Shown: positions 25,822 through 34,688, counted from the first letter of the stretch. The stretch: 64,000 nt of DNA from Kineococcus endophyticus (GCF_040796495.1 NZ_JBFNQN010000015.1:105451-169450); one strand, 5' to 3'. Numbers and translations are program-made. The notes: generated by a model from the sequence alone, not told the origin.

Positions 25822-25865
25822 GGTGGGCCCCCAGGGGATCGAACCCTGAACCCGCGGATTAAAAG
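25822..25865. repeat. Right attachment site (attR) within tRNA-Lys
   Basis: This 44-bp sequence is identical to 15036-15079 and spans the tRNA from base 32 of the anticodon loop to the discriminator base plus two bases beyond. Integration therefore regenerated a complete tRNA gene. Confidence 0.9.
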
Positions 25866-25896
25866 TCCGCTGCTCTGCCGATTGAGCTAGAGGCCC
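25824..25896 (-). tRNA. tRNA-Lys (anticodon UUU)
   Basis: A 73-nt cloverleaf: acceptor 5' GGGCCTC pairs with GGGGCCC and ends in discriminator A, the D-arm contains AGCTCAATCGGCAGAGC, the anticodon loop is CTTTTAA with anticodon TTT at 25861-25863, and the T-arm reads GGTTCGATCC. CCA is not encoded. It is the integration target of the element to its left. Confidence 0.95.
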
Positions 25897-25939
25897 GGAC
25901 CCGGAGGCCCGCGCCCATCATCGCAGACCCGCTCCCCGC

Positions 25940-26920
25940 TCAGCGCGCCCGCGTGCTCCCCCGCACGACGAGCCGCGGCGGCACGACGACCTCCCGCTGC
26001 ACCCCGGTGGCGCCCTCGACGCGCCCCTCGGCCTGCTCGACGGCGAGGCGGGCGAGGCGGTCGGCGTCCTGACCGACGGTCGTCAGGGAGACGGTGGGCA
26101 GGGCGGCGACGGAGCTGTCGTCGAAGCCGACGACGGACACGTCGCCGGGGACGGCGACCCCGCGGGCGCGGAGGGTGTGCAGGAGACCGGCGGCGGCCTC
26201 GTCGTTGAAGGCGAGGACGGCGTCGGGCAGCGCGGCGAGGAGAGCGTCGACCACCTCGTGGTCGGGTCCGTCCTTGAGCTCCGGCGTCAGACCGGCGGCG
26301 GTGACGGCGCGGCGGTAGCCGGCCCGACGTTCGGCGGCGCCGGGGGCGCGGCCGCCGTGCACGTGCACGATCCGGCGGTGGCCGAGGGCGACGAGGTGCT
26401 CGACGGCGGTGCGGGCGGCGGCCTCGTCGTCGGTCCGCACGACCCCGACCTCGTCCGCCCGGCCGGCGCGCAGGGACCGGGCGAGGACGACGACGGGGAC
26501 CCGCGCGGCGAGCTGCGCGAGGTCGGCGGCGGGGGCGGTCGGGCCGAGCAGGAGCAGGGCCTCGACGCGCTGGTCCAGCAGCGCCCGGACGGCCGCGGCC
26601 TCGGCGCGCGTCCTCCCCCGCGGCTCCAGCGCCAGCCGCCACGGCGTCCCGGCGACAGCGGAGTAGAGAGCCTCCAGCAGGTCGCCGTGGAACGGTTCGT
26701 GCAACCCGTGGACCACCCCGAGGGTGCGGCTGCGACCCGACCCGAGGAGGCGGGCGCGCTGGTCGGGGTGGTAGTCGAGCTCGGCGGCGGCGCGCAGCAC
26801 GCGCTCGCGGTTCTCCGGGCTCGCGCCGGGCACACCGCGCATCACGATCGACACGAGCGCACGGGACACCCCGGCCCGCGCGGCCACGTCGGCCATCGTC
26901 ACCTGCTGCACCGCACGCAC
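25940..26920 (-). CDS. LacI-family transcriptional regulator
   Basis: A 326-residue LacI regulator. The HTH is close to the N-terminus (TMADVAARAGVSRALVSIVMRG), the hinge reads YHPDQRARLLGSGRSRTLGVVHG, and the remainder is a periplasmic-binding-protein-like sugar domain. GTG at 26920 is chosen because the ATG-like start at 26977 would lie inside the operators; GTG at 26911 or ATG at 26896 are alternatives. It faces a sugar dehydrogenase and isomerase across two identical operators and probably represses them. The effector sugar is unknown. Confidence 0.85.
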   Translation of the reverse strand: MRAVQQVTMADVAARAGVSRALVSIVMRGVPGASPENRERVLRAAAELDYHPDQRARLLGSGRSRTLGVVHGLHEPFHGDLLEALYSAVAGTPWRLALEPRGRTRAEAAAVRALLDQRVEALLLLGPTAPAADLAQLAARVPVVVLARSLRAGRADEVGVVRTDDEAAARTAVEHLVALGHRRIVHVHGGRAPGAAERRAGYRRAVTAAGLTPELKDGPDHEVVDALLAALPDAVLAFNDEAAAGLLHTLRARGVAVPGDVSVVGFDDSSVAALPTVSLTTVGQDADRLARLAVEQAEGRVEGATGVQREVVVPPRLVVRGSTRAR

Positions 26921-26960
26921 CCTAACGGCCCGCTTGACGGCGCGGCCTCGTCTCGACAAC

Positions 26961-26990
26961 CTAGAGCGGTCTAGCACTAGAGCGGTCTAG
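26961..26990. promoter_or_regulatory. Two identical LacI-type operators
   Basis: CTAGAGCGGTCTAG occurs at 26961-26974 and again at 26977-26990, separated by 2 bp. Each has 5-bp inverted arms around a GCGG centre. They lie between the lacI gene and the Gfo/Idh/MocA gene and end 21 bp before the latter's ATG, so a bound dimer pair would block its promoter. Confidence 0.7.
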
Positions 26991-27011
26991 GCCACGCAGA
27001 GAGGCGACGTC

Positions 27012-28064
27012 ATGTCCGCACCCCTTCCCCCGCCCCGCCCCACCGGCATCGGCCTCATCGGCGCCGGCCGCATCGGCAGTTCCCACGCGCGCCTCCTGGC
27101 CACCCGCGTCCCGGGGGCGCGCCTCGTCGCCGTCGCCGACCCCCGCCCCGGCGCGGCGGCTGCGCTCGCCGAACCCCTGGGCGCCCGTCCCGTCGCCGAC
27201 GTGGAGGACCTGCTGGCCGACCCGGCGGTCGAGGGCGTCGTCATCACCGCGACCACCGAGGCCCACGCCGACCTCGTCGAGGCGGCGGCCCGCGCCGGCA
27301 AGGGCGTGTTCTGCGAGAAGCCCGCAGGCCTCTCCCTCGCCGAGGTCGACCGCGGCATCGCGGCGACGACGACGGCGGGGGTGCCGTTCCAGGTCGGGTT
27401 CAACCGACGCTTCTCCCCCGAGTTCGCCGCCGCCCGCGCCGCCGTGGACGCCGGCCGCATCGGCACCCCGCACCTGCTCCGCTCGCTGACGCGCGACCCC
27501 GGTCTGCCCGACTACGGCCGCGTCCCGGCCTGGGCGATCTTCGTCCTGACGCTCATCCACGACATCGACACGCTGCTGTGGCTCAACCCCGGCGCCGAGC
27601 CCGTCTCGGTGTACGCCGTCGCCGACGCGCTCGTCGCCCCGGAGTTCAAGGCGGCGGGCCTCCTGGACACGGCCGTCGTGACGATCCGCTTCGACAACGG
27701 CGCCCTCGCCACGGCCGAAGCCAGCTTCTCCGCCACCTACGGCTACGACGTGCGGGGAGAGGTGTTCGGCTCCGGTGGACGCCTGGAGATCGGGGGCCGC
27801 CCGCGGCAGGACCTGGCGCTGTTCGACGCCGACGGCCGGCACGCCGACACCCCGCGCGGCGACGTCGAACTGTTCGGGGACGCCTACGCCGCCGAACTGG
27901 CGGAGTTCACCGCCGCCGTGCGGGAACGACGGAACCCCGTCGTAACCGGGCACGACGCCCGGCGGGCTCTGGCGGTCGCGTTGTCCTGCATCGTCTCGGT
28001 CCGTTCCGGCGGTCCGGTGGATCCCGCCGTCGTCGCGGGCACCGTCGACGCGCGGCAGTCGTGA
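27012..28064 (+). CDS. Gfo/Idh/MocA-family sugar or inositol dehydrogenase
   Basis: A 350-residue NAD(P)-dependent oxidoreductase. The Rossmann motif GLIGAGRIGSSHARLL is at about 14-29, and the conserved CEKPAGL motif with its catalytic Lys is near 103-108; the C-terminal half forms the substrate domain. Such enzymes oxidise inositols, glucosides or rare sugars, and D-apiose dehydrogenase also belongs here. The stop overlaps the TIM-barrel gene downstream. LacI operators stand immediately upstream. The specific sugar is not determined. Confidence 0.88.
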   Translation: MSAPLPPPRPTGIGLIGAGRIGSSHARLLATRVPGARLVAVADPRPGAAAALAEPLGARPVADVEDLLADPAVEGVVITATTEAHADLVEAAARAGKGVFCEKPAGLSLAEVDRGIAATTTAGVPFQVGFNRRFSPEFAAARAAVDAGRIGTPHLLRSLTRDPGLPDYGRVPAWAIFVLTLIHDIDTLLWLNPGAEPVSVYAVADALVAPEFKAAGLLDTAVVTIRFDNGALATAEASFSATYGYDVRGEVFGSGGRLEIGGRPRQDLALFDADGRHADTPRGDVELFGDAYAAELAEFTAAVRERRNPVVTGHDARRALAVALSCIVSVRSGGPVDPAVVAGTVDARQS

Positions 28065-28837
28065 ACCCCTCGCTGTCGGTCTGCGCGGAGATGGTGTTCC
28101 GCGACCTGCCGTTCGTCGAACGGGTCCGGACGCTGCACGCCGAAGGTTTCGGCGTGGAGATCTGGAGCTGGTGGACGAAGGACCTCGACGCACTCGCCGC
28201 CACCGGGGCGCGCTTCACGTCGATGTCGGGGTACGTCGACGGGGAACTCGTGGACCCCGACGGCGCCGACCGTCTGCTCGCGAGCGCCGAGCGGTCGATC
28301 GCCGCCTCCCGTGTCCTGGGGTCTCCCGTCCTGAACCTGCACGGGACCGGGCTGGACGACCGGGGTCTGCCGGTCCGCCCCGTCGAGACCGTGACGGGCG
28401 ACATGTGGCTGGCCGCCGAGCGCACGCTGCGCCGGGTCGCCGACCTCGGGGCCCGGCACGACGTGGTGTTCGTGCTGGAGAATCTCAACCTCGCCGTCGA
28501 CCACCCGGGCGTGCCGTTCGCGCGGGCGGCCGACACGCGCGCCCTGGTCCGGGCGGTGGACAGCCCGCACCTGCGGATGAACCTCGACCTGTACCACGCG
28601 CAGATCGGGGAGGGGAACCTCGTGGAGCTGGTGCGCGAGAGCGCCCCGTGGCTCGGTGAGGTGCAGGTCGCCGACGTCCCCGGCCGGTGCGAACCGGGCA
28701 CCGGGGAGGTCCACCACCCGGCGCTGGCCCGCGTCCTGGCGGAGGTGGGGTACACGGGGACCATCGCGATGGAGGCGTACGCGGCGGGCGACGACCACGC
28801 GGCGCTGACGGCGTTCCGCGAGGCGTTCACGCGCTGA
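28061..28837 (+). CDS. Hydroxypyruvate-isomerase-like TIM-barrel protein
   Basis: A 258-residue xylose-isomerase-like TIM barrel resembling hydroxypyruvate isomerase (Hyi/OtnI). Features include CAEMVFRDLPFVERV at the start, an ENLN metal-ligand segment near 141-144, DLYHAQIGEGN near 176-186 and the final EAY motif. These enzymes interconvert aldehyde and keto forms of small or rare sugars. GTGA overlap with the dehydrogenase gene shows they act in one pathway: oxidation followed by isomerisation of a sugar, under LacI control. Confidence 0.85.
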   Translation: MNPSLSVCAEMVFRDLPFVERVRTLHAEGFGVEIWSWWTKDLDALAATGARFTSMSGYVDGELVDPDGADRLLASAERSIAASRVLGSPVLNLHGTGLDDRGLPVRPVETVTGDMWLAAERTLRRVADLGARHDVVFVLENLNLAVDHPGVPFARAADTRALVRAVDSPHLRMNLDLYHAQIGEGNLVELVRESAPWLGEVQVADVPGRCEPGTGEVHHPALARVLAEVGYTGTIAMEAYAAGDDHAALTAFREAFTR

Positions 28838-28855
28838 TCCGGCAGGATCGCTCCC

Positions 28856-29602
28856 GTGGACGATCACGAGCGCACGCGCGAGGCCTGGGGACGGGCGGGC
28901 GAGAAGTACGTCCGGGAGCACGCGGAGTTCCTCGAGCAGGCCCGCACTGCGACCCTCTTCCCGCACGAGCTGGAGGTCGTCGCAGACCTGCTCCGGCAGG
29001 GCCCGGAGGTCCTGCACCTCATGAGCGGCAACGGGGTCGACGACCACGCCCTGCTCCGCGCGGGGGCCGTGCGCGTCACGGGGCTGGACTACGACGAGCG
29101 GGCGGTGACGTCGGCGCAGGAGCGGGCCGACGCCCTCGGCGCGCCGATCCGGTACGTCCGGGCGGACGTCCCGCCCTTCCCCGTGCCGGACGCCTCGGTC
29201 GACCTCGTCTACACCGGCAAGGGCGCGGTGGTGTGGGTCGCTGACCTCGACGCGTGGGCACAGGAGACGGCCCGGGTGCTGCGGCCGGGCGGGCACCTCT
29301 TCGTCCACGAGGCGCACCCGATGGTCCCGCTCTACGACCTCGACGCGCAGACCACGCGGATGCGCGACGACCGGAGCTACTTCGCCGCCTCCCACGTCAA
29401 CGACACCTTCCCCGCCCACGGCGCGGTCGAGTGGCAGCACACGGTGGGGTCGATCGTCACGGCGGTGGCCGGGGCGGGGCTGCGCGTCGAGGTGCTGCGC
29501 GAGCACCCCGCACCGTTCTGGAAGCCGGGCGAGGTCGAGGCCGCGGCGTGGGACGGGCGGCTGCCGAACTCCTACAGCCTGCTGGCCCGCCTCAGCGGGT
29601 GA
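28856..29602 (+). CDS. SAM-dependent methyltransferase, class I
   Basis: A 248-residue methyltransferase. Motif I is LHLMSGNGVDDHALLRAG (about 53-70), with SGNG replacing the usual GxGxG; the acidic residue after it lies in GLDYDERAV; and VLRPGGHLFVHEAHP is motif III. It starts with GTG 18 bp after the isomerase gene and may be transcribed with it, but its 3' end runs 11 bp into the convergent ROK gene. The substrate is unknown; such enzymes are often mislabelled as ubiquinone or glycine methyltransferases. Confidence 0.82.
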   Translation: MDDHERTREAWGRAGEKYVREHAEFLEQARTATLFPHELEVVADLLRQGPEVLHLMSGNGVDDHALLRAGAVRVTGLDYDERAVTSAQERADALGAPIRYVRADVPPFPVPDASVDLVYTGKGAVVWVADLDAWAQETARVLRPGGHLFVHEAHPMVPLYDLDAQTTRMRDDRSYFAASHVNDTFPAHGAVEWQHTVGSIVTAVAGAGLRVEVLREHPAPFWKPGEVEAAAWDGRLPNSYSLLARLSG

Positions 29603-30827
29603 GCCGCTCCTGCAGCAGCAGCGCGGCCGCCCCCACGGCGGGGGCGGTCGCGGCGGCGGACGACACCGTCACGGTCACGGGGCGCCGCCACACCCGCGAC
29701 GACGCGGCGCCGAAGCGGTCGGTGATGGCGGTGGAGTAGATCCCCGGCGCGGCGGCGAACCCCGGGCCAGTGAGCACGAGCAAGTCCAGGTCGAGCAGGT
29801 TCACCAGGGTCTCCGCCGCCGCCGCGACGTGCCGGGCGGACTCGTCGAGCAGTACGCGGCAGGCGCTCCCACCGGTCCGCGCGGCGCGGGCGACGGCCGC
29901 GAACTCCGTCGACAGCGCGCGACGGGACGTCTCGTCCAGCCCGGCTTCGGTGCGGGCCTGCGGGTCCTCGACGGCGCGCCGCACGACCACGTCGGGTCCC
30001 GCGACGACCTCGAGGCAGCCCCGCCCACCGCAACGGCACGCCGGCCCGTCCGGCTCGACGCAGACGTGCCCGAACTCCCCCGCCATCCCGCGCGCCCCCC
30101 GCAGCGCGGTCCCCTCCAGGACGATGCCGGCCCCGAGCCCGCCTCCCAGGTACAGCGCGGCGAACGAGCGGGACGCGTCGAGGCGCGCCACCCAGTACTC
30201 CCCGACCGCGGCGGCCGTCGCGTCGTTCTCCACCAGGACGGGCCACCCCGTCACCCGCGTCAGCTCGCGCCGCAGACCGTCGGCGTCGACGACCACGGTG
30301 GACACCTCCGCGTCGCGCCCGGTCCGCCGCAGCAGCCCGCCGTCGGGACCGCCCCAGACCAGGCCGATCCCGAGGCACGTGCCCCGGTCGGTCCCGCTGC
30401 CCGCGAGCAGCCGGTCCACGTCCCGGGCCAACCGGCTCGCCAGCTCGGCCGCGTCCGCCGTGGGGGCGATGCGCCGGGTCAGGCGCGCCAGGATCCCTCC
30501 GGTCTGGCTGGTGAGCACGTAGGTGACGGTCGTCGTGGCCAGGTCGATGCCGACGGCGGTCCGGCCCCCAGGGTCCAGCTGCAGCAAGGTGCGCGGCTTC
30601 CCCGCGGTGCGGCTCTGACCGACTTCGACGACGACGCCCTCGGCGAGCAACCGCTTCACCGTCGTCGAGACCGACGCCTCGGTGAGTCCGGTGCGGGCGG
30701 CGAGCTCGACGCGGCTCACGGGGCCGGCGGCGCGCAGGGCGTCCAGCAGACGCTCGCGGGCTCCCCCTCGGGCGGGACGCCGGGGCGTCGTCACCACCGG
30801 GCTCGCCGGGTCCTCCACGGACGTCAC
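29592..30827 (-). CDS. ROK-family transcriptional repressor
   Basis: A 411-residue ROK repressor (NagC/XylR-like). The N-terminal winged HTH (about 30-75: VSRVELAARTGLTEASVSTTVKRLL) precedes a sugar-kinase-like domain with the phosphate motif GIDLATTTVTYVL and the zinc signature around CVEPDGPACRCGGRGCLE. It is divergent from the oligosaccharide ABC operon, with a palindrome overlapping that promoter, so it likely represses the importer and beta-mannosidase until a manno- or other oligosaccharide is present. GTG at 30827 is preferred to an upstream start at 30863. Confidence 0.87.
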   Translation of the reverse strand: MTSVEDPASPVVTTPRRPARGGARERLLDALRAAGPVSRVELAARTGLTEASVSTTVKRLLAEGVVVEVGQSRTAGKPRTLLQLDPGGRTAVGIDLATTTVTYVLTSQTGGILARLTRRIAPTADAAELASRLARDVDRLLAGSGTDRGTCLGIGLVWGGPDGGLLRRTGRDAEVSTVVVDADGLRRELTRVTGWPVLVENDATAAAVGEYWVARLDASRSFAALYLGGGLGAGIVLEGTALRGARGMAGEFGHVCVEPDGPACRCGGRGCLEVVAGPDVVVRRAVEDPQARTEAGLDETSRRALSTEFAAVARAARTGGSACRVLLDESARHVAAAAETLVNLLDLDLLVLTGPGFAAAPGIYSTAITDRFGAASSRVWRRPVTVTVSSAAATAPAVGAAALLLQERLTR

Positions 30828-30868
30828 GCGGGAACTGTAGTGCCGCCCGATCAGCCGGTGCACGGCTC

Positions 30869-30899
30869 TTGACCTTACTTACTCAACTTGCTTAAGTTG
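30869..30899 (+). promoter_or_regulatory. Promoter and ROK operator of the ABC/mannosidase operon
   Basis: TTGACC (30869-30874) and TTAAGT (30892-30897) are spaced by 17 bp and could be -35 and -10. A perfect inverted repeat CAACTT-GCTT-AAGTTG (30884-30899) covers the -10, where a bound repressor would block RNA polymerase. Confidence 0.55.
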
Positions 30900-31006
30900 T
30901 GCCTTCTAGACGGACCGCACACCAGCCCGGGCACCGATGGGGGTCGCTGCGGGGCGGTCCGGCTCTCGCACCGCCGCGAGCGCGGCCAGCAGACCGAGGA
31001 CACGCG

Positions 31007-32716
31007 ATGCCCCGTCACATGCCCCGTCCCACGCCCCGAACCAGGACCCGCCTCACCCGTCTCCTCACCGCGGGGGCCGCCGCCGGCCTGCTCGTCACGG
31101 TCGCCGCGTGCTCCGCTCCCGACAGCGGTTCCGGCGGCGACGGCTCCACGCTCGTCGCCTACACGGGCCAGGCAGGCGACTACCAGATCAACTTCAACCC
31201 CTTCTCCCCCTCCGACATCGGGTCCAAGGGGCTGATCTACGAACCGCTGTTCTTCATCAACAAGACGGCGACCGGCGATCCCAAACCCCTGCTCGGCACC
31301 GAGTACAGCTGGAACGAGAACGGCACCGTCCTGTCCGTGACCCTGCGCGAGGGCGTGAGGTGGAGCGACGGAGAACCGTTCACCGCCGACGACGTCGTCT
31401 TCACCTACCAGATGCTGTTGGACCACAAGGGCATCAACGGCACGGGTTTCGACGCCGCCGTGGCCAAGGTCGACGACACCCACGTGACGTTCACCTGGCC
31501 CGAACCCGCCTTCACCAAGGGCCCCGACGTCATCACCACGGTCATCGTCCCCGAGCACCTGTGGAAGGACATCGACCCCGAGAACGACGTCGTCGAGAAG
31601 CCCGTCGGCACCGGCGCCTACACGCTCGCCGACTTCAAGGGGCAGGCGTACACCGTCAAGGCCAACCCGACCTACTGGGGCGGGGAACCCAAGGTCAAGA
31701 CCGTGCGCTACCTCGCGCTGTCCGGGAACCAGGCCGGGGCGGACGCCATCGCGGCCGGCACGGTCGACTGGCAGACCGGCCCGATCCCCGACATGGCGAA
31801 CACGCACGAGAACTTCCCGAACTACGACACCGGCTCGGTGGCGCAGAACCAGATGGTCCTCGGCGCGTGCGCCGACGCGGCCCTGGGCTGCATCGGCCCG
31901 CAGACCGACCCGGCCGTCCGCCAGGCCCTCTTCTACGCGATCGACCGGACGCAGCTGAACAAGCTGGCGTTCCAGGACACCGCCGAGGAGATCTCCCCGA
32001 CCATGGCGCTCACGTCCACGCAGAAGGCCGAGATCTCCCCCTCGGTCCAGCCGCAGGTCGCCCCGACGACGGCGGAACCGTCCAAGGCCGACCAGATCCT
32101 CACGGCGGACGGCTGGGCCAAGGGCGCCGACGGCATCTACGCCAAGGACGGGCAGAAGCTGTCCCTCACCGTCGAGGTCGTGACGGGCTGGACGGACTAC
32201 ATCACCGCGATCCAGACCATCGCCGCGCAGGCCAAGGCCGCCGGCATCGAGGTCAACGCCGCCCAGTCCTCCTGGAACGAGTGGACCGACAAGCGGTTCA
32301 AGGGCAACTTCCAGCTCGCCATCGACTCTCTGTGGCAGGGTCCGGCCCCCGACCCGTACTACCTCTACAGCTACTTCTACGACAGCCGGATGACGGCGAA
32401 GGTCGGCGAGAAGGCGCTGGGCAACAACTACGCGCGCTTCGCCGACCCGGCCGTCGACGCCGCGCTGGACACCCTGTCCACCCTGAGCCCCCAGGACACC
32501 GCGGGTCGGCAGGCGCAGTTCGACGTCATCCAGAAGGCCGTCGTCGACCAGATGCCCTACATCCCGCTCATGACCGGGGCCAACACCAGCGTCTGGAACA
32601 CCGCGAAGTTCTCCGGCTGGCCCGTCAACGGTGAGCAGTACGCCTACCCGGCCGTCTGGTCGGCCCTGGACGCCGCGGAGATCCTCAAAACGCTGACCCC
32701 CAAGAACGCGTCGTGA
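31007..32716 (+). CDS. ABC importer substrate-binding lipoprotein (SBP_bac_5 family)
   Basis: A 569-residue extracytoplasmic binding protein of the dipeptide/oligopeptide (family 5) type. A lipoprotein signal with lipobox TVAAC gives Cys35 as the lipidated residue. Family features include the VRWSDGEPFTADDVVFTYQ segment and AVRQALFYAIDRTQL. It opens an operon with two permeases, two ATPases and a GH2 beta-mannosidase, so here it more likely binds a beta-linked oligosaccharide than a peptide; several family 5 proteins do this. Start at the ATG that begins the signal peptide; the frame upstream is non-coding. Confidence 0.9.
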   Translation: MPRHMPRPTPRTRTRLTRLLTAGAAAGLLVTVAACSAPDSGSGGDGSTLVAYTGQAGDYQINFNPFSPSDIGSKGLIYEPLFFINKTATGDPKPLLGTEYSWNENGTVLSVTLREGVRWSDGEPFTADDVVFTYQMLLDHKGINGTGFDAAVAKVDDTHVTFTWPEPAFTKGPDVITTVIVPEHLWKDIDPENDVVEKPVGTGAYTLADFKGQAYTVKANPTYWGGEPKVKTVRYLALSGNQAGADAIAAGTVDWQTGPIPDMANTHENFPNYDTGSVAQNQMVLGACADAALGCIGPQTDPAVRQALFYAIDRTQLNKLAFQDTAEEISPTMALTSTQKAEISPSVQPQVAPTTAEPSKADQILTADGWAKGADGIYAKDGQKLSLTVEVVTGWTDYITAIQTIAAQAKAAGIEVNAAQSSWNEWTDKRFKGNFQLAIDSLWQGPAPDPYYLYSYFYDSRMTAKVGEKALGNNYARFADPAVDAALDTLSTLSPQDTAGRQAQFDVIQKAVVDQMPYIPLMTGANTSVWNTAKFSGWPVNGEQYAYPAVWSALDAAEILKTLTPKNAS

Positions 32717-33699
32717 ACTACCTCCTGCGCAAGCTCGGCTTCTACGCCGTCGCCTGCTGGGCGGCCCTCACGCTGAACTTCGTCATCCCGCGCCTCCTGC
32801 CCGGAGACCCCGTCGACATCCTGCTGGCCAAGCTCAGCCAGCGCGGCGCCGTCGTCACGCCCGAGACCCGCGCCGCCTACGCGACGCTCCTCGGGGGCGA
32901 CACGAACACCCCGCTGCTGTCGCAGTACTGGACGTACCTGGGGAACATCGTCCGGGGCGACCTCGGCACGTCGATCAGCTACTTCCCCGCCCCGGTCACC
33001 GACGTCATCTCGGCGTCGATGCCGTGGACGGTCGTCCTCATCGGACTGGCCACGGTCATCGCCTCCTTCCTCGGCGTTCTCCTGGGGGCGTTCGTGGGCT
33101 GGCGGCCGGGGACCTGGCTGGACTCGATGGTCCCGGCGACGACCCTGCTGGCCGCGGTGCCGTACTTCTGGCTCTCCCTCGTCCTCGTCTACGTGCTCTC
33201 CCGCGTCCTGGGCTGGTTCCCCAGCCAGGGCGGCTACGACGTCGTCCTGGACCCGGGCTGGAACCTGCAGTTCATCGGCTCGGCCGTCTACTACGGGTTC
33301 CTGCCCGCCCTGACGATCGTCGTCGCCTCCGTGGGCGGCTGGCTGCTGGGGATGCGCAACATGATGGTGTCCACGCTCTCGGAGGACTACGTCCTGACGG
33401 CCCGCGCCAAGGGCCTGCCGGGGCGCTGGATCCTGCGCGACTACGCCGCCCGCAACGCCGTCCTGCCGTCCGTCGCCGGTTTCGCCATCTCGCTGGCGTT
33501 CGTGGTGTCGGGTTCGGTCGTGACCGAGCAGGTGTTCTCCTACCCCGGCATCGGCTCGCGCCTGCTGGCCGCGGTGACGAACAACGACTACGCGCTCATG
33601 CAGGGGGTTTTCCTGTTCATCACCCTGGCGGTCCTGGGCGCGAACCTCGTCGTGGACCTGCTCTACACGGTCATCGATCCGCGCACCCGCGCCCGCTGA
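32713..33699 (+). CDS. ABC importer permease, DppB/OppB type
   Basis: A 328-residue permease with six expected helices. It has the N-terminal helix FYAVACWAALTLNFVIPRLLPGDP, typical of OppB-like proteins, and an EAA-like cytoplasmic loop (EDYVLTARAKGLP) that docks the ATPase. Its GTG overlaps the binding-protein stop by 4 nt. It forms the membrane channel with the next gene product. Confidence 0.92.
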   Translation: MNYLLRKLGFYAVACWAALTLNFVIPRLLPGDPVDILLAKLSQRGAVVTPETRAAYATLLGGDTNTPLLSQYWTYLGNIVRGDLGTSISYFPAPVTDVISASMPWTVVLIGLATVIASFLGVLLGAFVGWRPGTWLDSMVPATTLLAAVPYFWLSLVLVYVLSRVLGWFPSQGGYDVVLDPGWNLQFIGSAVYYGFLPALTIVVASVGGWLLGMRNMMVSTLSEDYVLTARAKGLPGRWILRDYAARNAVLPSVAGFAISLAFVVSGSVVTEQVFSYPGIGSRLLAAVTNNDYALMQGVFLFITLAVLGANLVVDLLYTVIDPRTRAR

Positions 33700-33710
33700 G
33701 AGGAGGACCA

Positions 33711-34688
33711 GTGACGAACACCACCCCCCTCGCCGACTCCGGCGTCGAGGCCGTCCTGCCGACCCCACGCCCCTCGAAGGGGCCCGTGCCCGCCTGGCGG
33801 ATGCTCGTCCCGACGATGACGCCGTGGCTCGCCGTCGGTCTCGCCCTGGTCGCCGGCATCTGCCTGTTCGGCCTCGTCGGACCGCTGCTCGTCGGCGACC
33901 CCGACGGCATCCGCGACGTCGGGCTCGCGCCGCCCGACGGCGGCCTGTGGCTGGGCACGACGCAGACGGGCCAGGACGTCTTCGCCCAGCTGGCCCACGC
34001 CACCCGCGGCTCCCTGCAGATCGGGTTCCTCGTCGGGGCCCTGGCCACCGTCCTGTCGGCGTTCTTCGGCATCTACGGCGCCTACCTCGGTGGCGCCGCC
34101 GACGAGCTGTTCTCGCTGCTCACCAACGTCTTCCTCGTCATCCCCGGCCTGCCGCTGGTCATCGTCATCTCCGGTTTCGTCCCGCGCGAGAGCCGGGGGT
34201 TGTGGACCATCGCCGTCGTGCTGGCCCTGACGAGCTGGGCCGCGTCGGCGCGCGTGCTGCGGGCGCAGACCCTCTCGGTCCGCAACCGCGAGTACGTCGC
34301 CGCTTCGCGGTTGTCCGGGGAGCGGGCCTGGCGCGTCATCGTCGTGGAGATCCTGCCGAACCTGCTGCCGGTGCTGGCCTCGCAGTTCGTGTTCGCCGTC
34401 ATCGCGGCGGTCCTCGGCGAGGCCGGCCTGTCGTTCCTCGGCCTCGGCGCGTCCGGGTCCTCGACGCTCGGCACCATGCTGTTCTACGCGCAGAACGGGT
34501 TCGCGCTGCCGCTGGGCGCCTGGTGGTGGTTCGCCCCGCCGGGGTTGCTCATCGCCCTGCTCGGGACCGGGTTGTCGCTCATCAACTTCTCCATCGACGA
34601 GATCGTCAACCCCAAGCTCAAGACCGTGCGGATGCACCGACGCCGCGCCCGGGCCGCCGCCCGGACCGCCCGGAAGGAGGCCCGGTGA
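33711..34688 (+). CDS. ABC importer permease, DppC/OppC type
   Basis: A 325-residue permease of the OppC type: an N-terminal cytoplasmic extension, one helix (WLAVGLALVAGICLFGLVGPLLV), a periplasmic domain with the GLWLGTTQTGQDVFAQL signature, then five helices with the EAA-like loop NREYVAASRLSGE. GTG at 33711 follows an AGAGGAGG ribosome site. The last codons overlap the first ATPase gene. It pairs with the OppB-like permease. Confidence 0.92.
   Translation: MTNTTPLADSGVEAVLPTPRPSKGPVPAWRMLVPTMTPWLAVGLALVAGICLFGLVGPLLVGDPDGIRDVGLAPPDGGLWLGTTQTGQDVFAQLAHATRGSLQIGFLVGALATVLSAFFGIYGAYLGGAADELFSLLTNVFLVIPGLPLVIVISGFVPRESRGLWTIAVVLALTSWAASARVLRAQTLSVRNREYVAASRLSGERAWRVIVVEILPNLLPVLASQFVFAVIAAVLGEAGLSFLGLGASGSSTLGTMLFYAQNGFALPLGAWWWFAPPGLLIALLGTGLSLINFSIDEIVNPKLKTVRMHRRRARAAARTARKEAR

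Larger units (their letters stand above)
15036..25865. mobile_element. Integrative element inserted in tRNA-Lys, with arsenic-resistance cargo
   Basis: A segment of about 10.8 kb is bounded by a 44-bp perfect direct repeat (15036-15079 and 25822-25865). The right copy is the 3' part of an intact tRNA-Lys gene from the anticodon loop onward; the left copy is only that fragment. A tyrosine integrase gene lies next to the tRNA, preceded by excisionase-like and Rep genes. No relaxase, FtsK/TraB translocase, capsid or lysis genes were found, so autonomous transfer is not supported. Cargo is arsenic resistance plus two unexplained genes. It most resembles small actinobacterial integrative elements with a rolling-circle Rep. 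Confidence 0.88.

Noticed and set aside
15036..25865. Prophage interpretation of the element
   Set aside because: No terminase, portal, capsid, tail or lysis genes are present; only integrase, excisionase-like and Rep genes recall phages.
26921..26977. Upstream start at 26977 for the LacI gene
   Set aside because: It would place the start codon inside the two operators and add an arginine-rich extension before the normal HTH.
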